Assembly (NCBI RefSeq): GCF_002798015.1
Contig: NZ_PGTZ01000007.1
Location: 762,222 to 826,221, forward strand
Origin: Luteimicrobium subarcticum
GTDB lineage: Bacteria; Actinomycetota; Actinomycetes; Actinomycetales; Cellulomonadaceae
Length of the DNA: 64,000 bases
Reading direction: 5' to 3'
The notes beneath the pieces are model-generated. The model did no database searches, had not been told where the DNA came from, and was given only the letters and a program-made list of their open reading frames with translations. Shown piece after piece: positions 34,950 to 42,839 of this stretch. Position numbers and translations under genes: made by a program. Position 1 is the stretch's first letter. Each line of letters starts with the position of its first letter.

Positions 34950-37900
34950 ATGACCGAGACCAGCCCGACGCCTCGTCCCACGCCTGGCGTGCCGGACGAC
35001 CGCTCCCCGGACCGCGACACGACCCTCCCCGGCGTGTCGCCCGGTGGGGCGCGGCCCGGCGCCCGGACGGTCACCGCGGTCCTCGTGACGCGCGGCGCCA
35101 CGCCGTGGCTCCGCCGGACCCTCGCCGCCGTCCACGACCAGGTCCATGCCCCGGACCGGGTCGTGGTCGTCGACGTCACCGCCGCGCGCACCGCCGTCGG
35201 GTTCGACGACCTGCAGCTCGGTGACGCGCACCTGGTCCCCGCCCCGGGCGCGCGGAGCTTCGGTGACGGCGTGTCCGTCGCGCTCGGCGACCCGGAGCGC
35301 GCCGTGCCGGACGACGGGTGGCTGTGGCTCCTGCACGACGACTCCGTCCCGGCCCCGGACGCCCTCGACCGGCTCCTCGTGGCCGTCGAGCACTCCCGGA
35401 CCATCGCGGTGGCCGGGCCCAAGCAGCGCCGCTGGTCCGGCGGCCACCCCGACGCCCCCACCCCGGCGCCCGCCCCCCGGCTCATCGAGGTCGGTGTCAC
35501 CACCTCGCACGCCGGACGCCGCACCGTCGGCTTCGAGCCCGGCGAGATCGACCAGGGCCAGCACGACGGCACGGAGGACGTCCTGGCCGTCGGGCTCGCC
35601 GGCGCGCTCGTCCGGCACGACGTGTGGACCGCGCTCGGCGGCACCGACCCGGACCTCGGACCCTTCGGCGACGGGCTGGACCTGTGCCGCCGGGCGCGCC
35701 GCGCCGGGCACCGTGTCGTCGTGGTGCCGCAGGCCGTCGTCGAGCACGCCCAGCTCGGCCTGCGCGGCGCCGACCCGCGCGAGGGCGACCTGCCGGACGG
35801 GAGCGACGACCCGACGTTCGCCGCCCGCCGGCGCAGCGAGGTCCGCCTGCGGCTCACCTCGTGCGCGGCCGGGCTGCTGCCGCTGCTCGCGGTGTGGCTG
35901 GTCGTGGCAGCGCCCCTGCACGCCATGTACCGGCTCGCGCTCAAGCAGCCCGGTCGGGCGCGCGACGAGCTGCTCGCGCCGCTGCTCGTGCTCGTGCGAC
36001 CCGCGTCGCTGTGGCGGGCACGTCGGCGGGGACGCGGCACCGCGACCCTGCCGCGCCGCGCGCTGCGCCCCCTCGAGACGCCGTGGCGCGACGTGCGCAC
36101 CGAGCGCCGGTGGCGCCGCATGGCCGCCACCGAGCAGCGGCGCGCGACGTACGCGCCGAGCGAGCTCGAGCGCGCCGAGCTCGCGCAGCTCGCCGTGCGG
36201 CGCCGGGTCGTCGGCGGCGTCGTGGTCGTCGCGCTCGTCGTGCTCACCGCGCTCGTCTTCGGGAGCGCGGTCGGCCCCCTGCTGGGCGGCGGACAGCCCG
36301 TCGGCGGGGCGCTGCTGCCCCTCGCGGTCCCGCTGGGCGAGCTGTGGCAGGCGGTGACCGGGGGATGGGTGCCCGTCGGCTACGGCGCGAGCGCCCCCGC
36401 CGACCCCGTCCACACGGTCCTGCTCGGTGCGTCCGTCCTGACCCTCGGCCACACGCAGCTCGCCCTCTCGCTGCTCGTGCTGCTGTCCTTCGTCGTGGCC
36501 GGCACCGGGGCGTGGTGCGCCGCCGGGACGCTCACCCGGTGGAACGCCGCGCGGGCCGCCGCCGCCGCCGTGTGGGTCGCCGCGCCGCCCCTGCTCCTCG
36601 CGGTCGAGGACGGGAGGCTCGGGCCGCTGCTCGCCCACGCGGCGCTGCCGTGGTTCGTCGTCGCGCTGCTCCGTGGCCTCGGTGTCGCGCAGGACGACCG
36701 GGTCGCGCCGGCCGTCCCGCGCGGACGACCGCAGGAGCGCCGCGCCCGCGACCGGACGTCCCTCGGGGCGCTCGCCTGCGCAGCGCTCGTGCTCGTCCCG
36801 GTCGTCGCGGGGGCGCCCGTCCTGCTCGTCGCGGGCGCCGTCGTCGCGGTCGTGACGGCGCTCCTGAGCTGGCGCCGCGGGCTGCGGACCGCCCTCGTGC
36901 TCGCGCCCGCGGTCGTGTTCCTCGCCCCGTTCTGGTGGTACGTCGCCCGGACGTGGGCAGACCGCGGTCTCGGGTGGCACCTCCTGGTGGCGTCGCCCGG
37001 ACCGGCCGTCCCGTTCACGCCGCCGCAGCCCTGGGAGGCGGCGCTCGGGTGGCCGCGGCACGCGAGCACCGCGGACCTCCCGGCCGCGCTCGGCGACGGT
37101 GCGGTCGCGGCCGTGCTGCCCTTCGTGCTCGTCGGTGCCGTCGCGCTCGTCGCGCTCGTCGCCGTCGTGCGGTCCCGGCGGCGCGCCGGTGTCGTGGTCG
37201 CCTGGGTCGTCGTGCTGCTCGGGCTCGCGGTCGCGCTCCTCGGCGCCGGGACCACCGTCGCCACGAGCACCGCCGGGCTCGTGCGCGGCTGGCCCGGTGC
37301 CGGGACGAGCCTCGTCGTCGCGGGCCTCCTCGGCGCCGCGCTCCTCGCCGGGCCCGGGCGCGAGCGGCTGCGCGGCCGCTACGACGCGCCCGACCGCCTG
37401 CGCACCGCGCTGCGTGCCGCCGCCGCGACCGTCGCGCTCGTCCTCCCCGCCGCGTCGCTCGCCGCGTGGACGCACGCCGAGGTCCGCGGCGGCGACGACC
37501 CGGCCGTCGGCCGGGTCACGGTGTCCACGACGCCGGTCGTCCCGCCCGTGGCCCAGCAGATGCAGTCCTCGTCGGCGCGGCAGCGCGTCGTCGCCCTCAC
37601 GCCGACGTCCGACGGCACGATCCGGTACGCACTCCTCACGGGGGACGGCACCCAGCTCACGCAGTCGTCCACGGTCGCCGAGGGCACGCTCCTCGGCGCC
37701 GCGCTCGACGGCCGCAGCGTCGCCGGGACGCCCGAGGCGGAGGTCGCCACGCTCGTCGCGGACCTCGCCGGCCGCGGGGTCGCGCCCGCGTCGTCCACGA
37801 CGGCCGCACGGCTCGCCGGGCTCGGCGTCGGCGGCGTCCTCCTGACGGCCCCCGCCGGTCGTGCCGACGAGCGCGGCACGGCCACGACCCGCTCGGCCCT

Positions 37901-38348
37901 CGTCGCCCGCGTCGACACCGAGCCCGGGCTGACCCGCGTCACCGAGGGGCAGCCCAGCGTGCTCTGGCGCGTCACGCCGACGTCGTCCGCCGACCGCGCG
38001 CCCGCGTGGGCGACCCTGCGCACCCCCGGGGGGCGCCAGCTGGCCGTCCTCCCCGCGGACGGTCCGACGGTCCGCACCCGCCTCGACGCGGCGGGCGACG
38101 AGCGGCGCGTGGTGCTCGCCGACCGCGCCGCGGCAGGCTGGCACGCCCGGCTCGGCGGCGTCGCGCTGCACCGGGTGGCCGACGGGTGGCGCCAGGAGTT
38201 CGTCGTGCCGCCCGGGGCGTCCGGGACGCTCACCGTCCGCTACGACATGCCGCACCGGGCCCCCTGGCTCGCCGGGTCCGCGCTCGTGCTGCTCGTGGTG
38301 GTCCTGCTCGCGCTGCCCGTGCGGCGCAGGAAGGTCGTGCTGAGGTGA
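34950..38348 (+). CDS. Large membrane-bound family 2 glycosyltransferase
   Basis: The protein has 1132 residues. An N-terminal GT2 domain (about 40-280) has VTAVLVTRGATPWLRRTL, the acidic WLLHDDS motif and FGDGLDLCRRARRAGH. A long region with about 10 or more membrane helices follows (about 300-860), then an extracytoplasmic domain (about 870-1105) and a final helix. Many actinobacteria carry such a protein in this neighbourhood between whiB2 and manB. It probably moves a sugar onto a lipid-linked or surface glycan, but donor and acceptor are unknown. The start is ATG at 34950; the frame runs upstream through the WhiB gene as a shadow. Its stop overlaps the DUF5719 start by 4 nt (GTGA). Confidence 0.85.
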   Translation: MTETSPTPRPTPGVPDDRSPDRDTTLPGVSPGGARPGARTVTAVLVTRGATPWLRRTLAAVHDQVHAPDRVVVVDVTAARTAVGFDDLQLGDAHLVPAPGARSFGDGVSVALGDPERAVPDDGWLWLLHDDSVPAPDALDRLLVAVEHSRTIAVAGPKQRRWSGGHPDAPTPAPAPRLIEVGVTTSHAGRRTVGFEPGEIDQGQHDGTEDVLAVGLAGALVRHDVWTALGGTDPDLGPFGDGLDLCRRARRAGHRVVVVPQAVVEHAQLGLRGADPREGDLPDGSDDPTFAARRRSEVRLRLTSCAAGLLPLLAVWLVVAAPLHAMYRLALKQPGRARDELLAPLLVLVRPASLWRARRRGRGTATLPRRALRPLETPWRDVRTERRWRRMAATEQRRATYAPSELERAELAQLAVRRRVVGGVVVVALVVLTALVFGSAVGPLLGGGQPVGGALLPLAVPLGELWQAVTGGWVPVGYGASAPADPVHTVLLGASVLTLGHTQLALSLLVLLSFVVAGTGAWCAAGTLTRWNAARAAAAAVWVAAPPLLLAVEDGRLGPLLAHAALPWFVVALLRGLGVAQDDRVAPAVPRGRPQERRARDRTSLGALACAALVLVPVVAGAPVLLVAGAVVAVVTALLSWRRGLRTALVLAPAVVFLAPFWWYVARTWADRGLGWHLLVASPGPAVPFTPPQPWEAALGWPRHASTADLPAALGDGAVAAVLPFVLVGAVALVALVAVVRSRRRAGVVVAWVVVLLGLAVALLGAGTTVATSTAGLVRGWPGAGTSLVVAGLLGAALLAGPGRERLRGRYDAPDRLRTALRAAAATVALVLPAASLAAWTHAEVRGGDDPAVGRVTVSTTPVVPPVAQQMQSSSARQRVVALTPTSDGTIRYALLTGDGTQLTQSSTVAEGTLLGAALDGRSVAGTPEAEVATLVADLAGRGVAPASSTTAARLAGLGVGGVLLTAPAGRADERGTATTRSALVARVDTEPGLTRVTEGQPSVLWRVTPTSSADRAPAWATLRTPGGRQLAVLPADGPTVRTRLDAAGDERRVVLADRAAAGWHARLGGVALHRVADGWRQEFVVPPGASGTLTVRYDMPHRAPWLAGSALVLLVVVLLALPVRRRKVVLR

Positions 38349-40045
38349 CCGCTGCCGTCCCGCCCCCTCCTCCGGCCGGCCCTGCCGGCGCCGCCCGGGC
38401 ACCGGGCGCGCCCCGGCGGCCCCACGGGCGCGCGCGGGCGCTGGCCGGCACGCTCGCCGGTCTCCTCGTGGTGGCCGGCGTGGCCGCCGGGGCCACCCGG
38501 GGTGCGGACCTCGTCCCCGCCGCGGAGTCCGGCACCACCGACCTGGCGTCCCGGTCCGCGCACGTCGACGTGCCCCCTGGCGACACCGTGCTCGGCTGTC
38601 CCGCGCCGGCCCGCATCACGGACACCCGGACCGGCGGCGACGCGCAGTTCACCGCCAGCCCGGCCGACACGTGGTCGTCGCTGCGCGTCGTCGCGGCGGC
38701 CGGCGGCGGTGCCGTCGTCGCGGGCCTCGGCAGCTCGTCCGCACCGCTCACGACGCTGTCGGCGACGTCAGGGACCGCACCCCGCGTGTCGACCGTGATC
38801 GACCCCGACGGGGCGACGGGCATCCGGGCGGACCCCGGCGGCCGGGTGGACCCGGTCGTCGCGGCGTCGCTCGCGTCCACCACCTCGCGCGGCGACCTCC
38901 GCGGGCTCGCGGCCACGGCGTGCAGTGCGCCGGCGACCGACCTGTGGCTGGTCGGCGGCAGCACGACCGTCGGGTCCAGCACCCGCCTCGTGGTGCAGAA
39001 CCCCGGACGGCACGCCGCCACCGTCACCGTCGAGGTGCTCGGCGCGAACGGCGCCGTGACGCTCGCCGACGCCGCGAGCCTCGTGGTCCCGGCCGGCAAG
39101 GAGGTCACGCGGCTCGTCGAGTCGGCCGCCGCCGACCAGGACCGCACGGTCGTCCACGTCAGCGCCACGGGTGCCGCCGTCACCGCCTACCTCCAGCACA
39201 CGGTGCTCGACGGGATCGTCCCGCAGGGCGTGGACTTCGTCGCCGCGGGCGCCGAACCCGCCCGGCACGCCGTCGTGAGCGGGATCGTGAGCCGCGGCGA
39301 GGCGGTCGCGGACGCCCGTGCGCCCCGCCTGCGCCTGCTCGCGACCCAGCGGTCCACGACCGCCGACATCAGCGTCTGGGGGACCTCCGGCCGGGTCTGG
39401 CTGCACGGGCTCGAGTCCGTCGACCTCACCCGTGGCGAGGTCGTCGACGTGCCCCTCGGCGGTCTGCCCGCCGGCACCTACTCGGTCGTCGTCGACGCCG
39501 GCTCCGACGTCGTCGCCGGCGGGTTCGAGCAGCGGCCCGGTGACGCACCCGCCACCGCGGCGACCCCGTGGGACACGGCCTGGGTGCCGAGCCAGCCGTG
39601 GGCCGCGGACCAGGACGCCCCGTCCGCCTCGTCGAGCCCGGTCGCCGTGCCCGCCCGGGTCGCCGCGGCCGTGGTGCTCACGGCCGTCCCCGAGGAGCGC
39701 GCCTCCGACGCGAAGGGCGGCGGGCCCGTCCTGGCCGCCACGGTCGTCGTCGTCACCACCGACGGGCAGCGGGTCGCGAAGGCGTTCGCCGTCAAGGCCG
39801 GGTGGACGCGGGTGGTCGACCCGGCGGAGGTGACATCGGCCGAGCCCGCCGCCGTCCTCGTCGAGGCGCCGACGGTCGGCGCGACCGGGGCCGCGTGGAG
39901 CGTCGTGCTGTCCACCGGCTCGCCCACGCCGGGGATCGCCGGTCCGGCGCCCGGCAAGCTCTTCTCGGTGGTCGCCCCGGTCGGCGCGCCCGCCGCGTCG
40001 TCCGCCGTGCGCGTCCAGCAGGACCCGACCGTCGGGCTCGGCTGA
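38345..40045 (+). CDS. DUF5719-type secreted or membrane-anchored protein
   Basis: This 566-residue protein starts at GTG 38345, which overlaps the glycosyltransferase stop, so the two products are probably made in fixed ratio. A Pro/Ala/Arg-rich cytoplasmic start (about 1-35) and one hydrophobic helix (about 36-58) are followed by a long beta-rich extracytoplasmic part. Two cysteines flank the start of this part (LGCPAPARITD and ATACSAPATDLW). The sequence resembles DUF5719 proteins, found beside this glycosyltransferase in actinobacteria. A partner or acceptor-presenting role for the glycosyltransferase is plausible but unproven. Confidence 0.8.
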   Translation: MTAAVPPPPPAGPAGAARAPGAPRRPHGRARALAGTLAGLLVVAGVAAGATRGADLVPAAESGTTDLASRSAHVDVPPGDTVLGCPAPARITDTRTGGDAQFTASPADTWSSLRVVAAAGGGAVVAGLGSSSAPLTTLSATSGTAPRVSTVIDPDGATGIRADPGGRVDPVVAASLASTTSRGDLRGLAATACSAPATDLWLVGGSTTVGSSTRLVVQNPGRHAATVTVEVLGANGAVTLADAASLVVPAGKEVTRLVESAAADQDRTVVHVSATGAAVTAYLQHTVLDGIVPQGVDFVAAGAEPARHAVVSGIVSRGEAVADARAPRLRLLATQRSTTADISVWGTSGRVWLHGLESVDLTRGEVVDVPLGGLPAGTYSVVVDAGSDVVAGGFEQRPGDAPATAATPWDTAWVPSQPWAADQDAPSASSSPVAVPARVAAAVVLTAVPEERASDAKGGGPVLAATVVVVTTDGQRVAKAFAVKAGWTRVVDPAEVTSAEPAAVLVEAPTVGATGAAWSVVLSTGSPTPGIAGPAPGKLFSVVAPVGAPAASSAVRVQQDPTVGLG

Positions 40046-40050
40046 GCCCG

Positions 40051-40539
40051 TCAGTCCTGCCCGTACCGCCGGTCGACATCCTCGGGGTCGCGGTGCAGCA
40101 GCCGCGCCACCTGCTCCACGACCACGTCGCGCACCAGGTCGGCCAGGTCGTCCTCGTCGAGCGCCCGCGCCTCGACGGGCCGCCGGTACACCACGACGCG
40201 GCTCGGCTGGCCCGCCTCCGCCGGGAAGAAGCGGCCCAGCGCGACGGTGCCGTCCTCCCAGGGCGCCGGGTCCGACGGCGGGACGTCCTCGACGGCGAAC
40301 TCCGCGCCCTCGAGCTCGGCGCCCCAGCGCTGCTCGAGGCGTTCGACGGCCGCGAGCACGTGCCCGTCGAACGCCTCCGCGCGGGTGCGTGCGGCGGGCA
40401 GCGCCGCCGGGATCATCGGCCCCCGCATCCCGCGCCCGTGGCGGTCGCGGCGGCGGGGCGCGCGGGACGCGGCGGGGGCCGCGAGGGCTTGGTCGACCCG
40501 GTCGACCCGGTCGGCACGGTCGGGGGTGTCGGACGCCAT
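40051..40539 (-). CDS. Metallopeptidase-family (zincin-like) protein lacking the zinc motif
   Basis: This 162-residue protein resembles the small zincin-like family that usually ends in an HExxH segment. At the expected site it reads DVVVEQVARLLHRD, so the first zinc His is missing. A disordered Arg/Asp-rich start (about 1-45, with short RVD repeats) precedes the conserved part: FDGHVLAAVERL, VPPSDP, VALGRFFP and VVVYRRPVEARALD. It is probably not an active peptidase. The start is ATG at 40539, 6 nt after TACGGT. It is convergent with the DUF5719 gene and divergent from DUF3499. Confidence 0.8.
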   Translation of the reverse strand: MASDTPDRADRVDRVDQALAAPAASRAPRRRDRHGRGMRGPMIPAALPAARTRAEAFDGHVLAAVERLEQRWGAELEGAEFAVEDVPPSDPAPWEDGTVALGRFFPAEAGQPSRVVVYRRPVEARALDEDDLADLVRDVVVEQVARLLHRDPEDVDRRYGQD

Positions 40540-40545
40540 GCACCG

Positions 40546-40551
40546 ACCGTA
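40546..40551 (-). promoter_or_regulatory. -10 element for the leaderless zincin-like gene
   Basis: TACGGT on the minus strand, 6 nt before the ATG at 40539. Confidence 0.6.
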
Positions 40552-40627
40552 CCCGGGCGCCGCGGCGGCGGGACGGTGCGTGGCGCCGTCAGCGGTGTGG
40601 CGTGCACGCCACGGCCCGGGGGAGCGG

Positions 40628-40633
40628 TACGGT
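40628..40633 (+). promoter_or_regulatory. -10 element for the leaderless DUF3499 gene
   Basis: TACGGT, 6 nt before the GTG at 40640. Confidence 0.65.
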
Positions 40634-40639
40634 TCCTCC

Positions 40640-40996
40640 GTGCAATCGGTCAGGCAGTGCTCCCGGACAGCGTGCACGCGCCCGGCGGTCGCGACGCTGA
40701 CGTACGTCTACGCCGACTCGACCGCCGTCCTCGGCCCGCTCGCCCACTACGCGGAGCCCCACAGCTACGACCTGTGCTCCGACCACGCCGACAAGCTCAC
40801 CGCACCGCGCGGCTGGGACGTCGTGCGTCTCGCGGACCACTTCGAGGACCCGGGCCCCAGCCCCGACGACCTCTCGGCGCTCGCCGACGCCGTCCGGCGC
40901 GCCGGTGCCCCGATCACGCAGCAGGTGCCCGTGGTCGACCCCGCCGAGCCCGGTCGGCGCCAGCACCTGCGGGTGCTGCGCGCCGAGAGCGACTGA
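40640..40996 (+). CDS. DUF3499 family protein
   Basis: This 118-residue protein matches the actinobacterial DUF3499 pattern. An N-terminal Cys pair RQCSRTAC is followed by VATLTYVYADSTAVLGPL and a LCSDHADKL motif, so four ligands resembling a zinc ribbon are present (C-x4-C and C-x2-H). A conserved APRGWDVVRL segment and a variable tail follow. The start is GTG at 40640, supported by the -10 at 40628-40633. Function is unknown; the gene is typically next to manB, as here. Confidence 0.88.
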   Translation: MQSVRQCSRTACTRPAVATLTYVYADSTAVLGPLAHYAEPHSYDLCSDHADKLTAPRGWDVVRLADHFEDPGPSPDDLSALADAVRRAGAPITQQVPVVDPAEPGRRQHLRVLRAESD

Positions 40997-41056
40997 CCCG
41001 CGCGGTCCCCGGCCCAGCCCGGCGCGCACCCGCAGCCCCGCAGTCCCGCAGCCGGA

Positions 41057-41062
41057 TAGGCT
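41057..41062 (+). promoter_or_regulatory. -10 element for leaderless manB
   Basis: TAGGCT, 7 nt before the GTG at 41070. Confidence 0.65.
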
Positions 41063-41069
41063 GGCGCGC

Positions 41070-42548
41070 GTGACCCGCATCGACCTGTCCTCCCTCATCA
41101 AGGCGTACGACGTGCGGGGCACCGTCCCCGACCAGCTCAGCCCCGACGTGGCGCACGCCATCGGCGCCGCGTTCGCCCGCGTGGTCGTCCTCCCGGAGGC
41201 GTCCGGAGCCCCCGCCGCGGTCGTCGGGCACGACATGCGCGACTCCGGCCCCGAGCTCGTTGCCGCGTTCACCCGTGGCCTGACCGACGCGGGCGTCGAC
41301 GTGACGCTCGTCGGCCTCTGCTCCACGGACGGCCTGTACTACGCCTCCGGGGCGCTCGGCGTCCCCGGCGCCATGTTCACCGCGTCGCACAACCCGGCCG
41401 TCTACAACGGCATCAAGCTCTGCCGGGCGGGCGCGCGGCCCGTCGGCCAGGACACCGGGCTGACGCAGGTCCGCGAGCTCGCGGGCGACTACCTGGGCGA
41501 CGGGCTGCCCGCGGCTGCCGACGAGGAGTCCCGCGGCACGGCGACCGAGCGCGACATGCTCGCCGACTACTCCGGCTTCCTGCGCTCGCTCGTCGACCTG
41601 TCGGGCATCCGGCCCCTCAAGGTCGTCGTGGACGCCGGCAACGGCATGGGCGGCCACACCGTGCCCGCGGTGCTGGGCACCGGCGCCGGGCTCCCCGCGC
41701 TGCCGCTCGACGTGGTCCCGCTGTACTTCGAGCTCGACGGCACGTTCCCGAACCACGAGGCGAACCCGCTCGAGCCCGCCAACCTGCGCGACCTGCAGGC
41801 CGCCGTGGTGGAGCACGACGCCGACCTCGGCCTCGCGTTCGACGGCGACGCCGACCGCTGCTTCGTCGTCGACGAGCACGGCGACCCCGTGTCGCCGTCC
41901 GCGATCACTGCGCTCGTGGGGCTGCGCGAGGTCGCGAAGGAGCTCGCGGCCGATCCCGACGCGAAGCCCGTCGTGATCCACAACCTCATCACGTCGCGCG
42001 CGGTCCCCGACCTGCTGCGCGCCGCCGGGGCCGAGACCGTCCGCACCCGCGTGGGCCACTCGTTCATCAAGGCGCAGATGGCCGAGCACCAGGCCGTGTT
42101 CGGTGGCGAGCACAGCGCCCACTACTACTTCCGCGACTTCTTCTTCGCGGACACCGGCATGCTCGCCGCGATGCACGTGCTCGCCGCACTCGGTGCGCAG
42201 CCCCACCCGCTGTCGGCGCTCGCGGACGCCTACCAGCCGTACGTGGCGTCGGGGGAGATCAACTCGACCGTGGCCGACGTGCCTGCGGCCCGTGAGCGCG
42301 TGGTCGAGGCGTACGTCGAGCAGCAGGGCGCCGGACCGGTCGAGGTCGACGAGCTCGACGGTCTCACGGTCTCCCACTGGGACGGGCAGCACCCGCAGTG
42401 GTGGTTCAACCTGCGGGCGTCGAACACGGAGCCGCTGCTGCGGCTCAACGTCGAGGCCGCGGACCACGACATCATGGAGAAGGTGCGCGACGACGTCCTG
42501 TCGCTCGTGCGCGCGCAGGGCGGCACGACCGAGGGAGCGCAGCGCTGA
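41070..42548 (+). CDS. manB: Phosphomannomutase/phosphoglucomutase
   Basis: This 492-residue alpha-D-phosphohexomutase has the phosphoserine loop TASHNP (Ser106), the metal loop DGDADR (from Asp258), the sugar-binding loop GGEHSAHYYF and the C-terminal phosphate loop RASNTEPLLRLN. It interconverts hexose 6- and 1-phosphates, supplying mannose-1-phosphate for GDP-mannose or glucose-1-phosphate for dTDP-sugars. The second product would feed RmlA encoded further right. The frame is open upstream, but GTG 41070 is chosen from the TAGGCT promoter and from the family start (LIKAYDVRGTVPDQL). The Trm112-like gene overlaps its stop (TGATG). Confidence 0.95.
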   Translation: MTRIDLSSLIKAYDVRGTVPDQLSPDVAHAIGAAFARVVVLPEASGAPAAVVGHDMRDSGPELVAAFTRGLTDAGVDVTLVGLCSTDGLYYASGALGVPGAMFTASHNPAVYNGIKLCRAGARPVGQDTGLTQVRELAGDYLGDGLPAAADEESRGTATERDMLADYSGFLRSLVDLSGIRPLKVVVDAGNGMGGHTVPAVLGTGAGLPALPLDVVPLYFELDGTFPNHEANPLEPANLRDLQAAVVEHDADLGLAFDGDADRCFVVDEHGDPVSPSAITALVGLREVAKELAADPDAKPVVIHNLITSRAVPDLLRAAGAETVRTRVGHSFIKAQMAEHQAVFGGEHSAHYYFRDFFFADTGMLAAMHVLAALGAQPHPLSALADAYQPYVASGEINSTVADVPAARERVVEAYVEQQGAGPVEVDELDGLTVSHWDGQHPQWWFNLRASNTEPLLRLNVEAADHDIMEKVRDDVLSLVRAQGGTTEGAQR

Positions 42549-42754
42549 TGGCGAGGAGCACGGGCACGAACCTGCCGATGGACGCCTGGGCGCGCGAGCT
42601 GCTGCGCTGCCCGGTCACGGGAGCTCCGCTGGTGGACGCGACGGGCCCCGACGGGCAGCCCGAGCTGCACTCCACGGACCCGGACCGGCCGCTCGCGTAC
42701 CCGGTGCGCGAGGGCATCCCGGTGCTCCTCGAGGCGGACGCGCGCGCCCTCTAG
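42548..42754 (+). CDS. Trm112-like small protein
   Basis: This 68-residue protein of the Trm112p-like/UPF0434 family carries the ELLRCPVTGAPL start and the LAYPVREGIPVLLEADARAL end. Only one Cys is left, so zinc binding as in eukaryotic Trm112 is unlikely. It starts at ATG 42548, overlapping the manB stop by one base, so translation is coupled. Bacterial members often sit next to cell-envelope or mutase genes; the molecular role is unknown. Confidence 0.88.
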   Translation: MARSTGTNLPMDAWARELLRCPVTGAPLVDATGPDGQPELHSTDPDRPLAYPVREGIPVLLEADARAL

Positions 42755-42770
42755 CGATTGCGGTGTCCGT

Positions 42771-42788
42771 CCGGGGTGCGCACCCTGG
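42771..42788. promoter_or_regulatory. Palindrome upstream of the amidase gene
   Basis: The 12-bp perfect palindrome GGGTGCGCACCC (42774-42785), flanked by CC and GG, lies 52 bp before the ATG of the secreted amidase. It could be an operator for a dimeric regulator or a hairpin after the Trm112-like gene. No regulator can be named. Confidence 0.4.
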
Positions 42789-42839
42789 ACCGGAGCACGG
42801 TCCACCGCGGGGCCGGCCCGGACGGACGGGGACGCACGC

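Noticed and set aside
40480..40530. GGTCGACCC repeats near the zincin-like start
   Set aside because: They encode a short RVD repeat at a disordered N terminus, and only two or three units are present.
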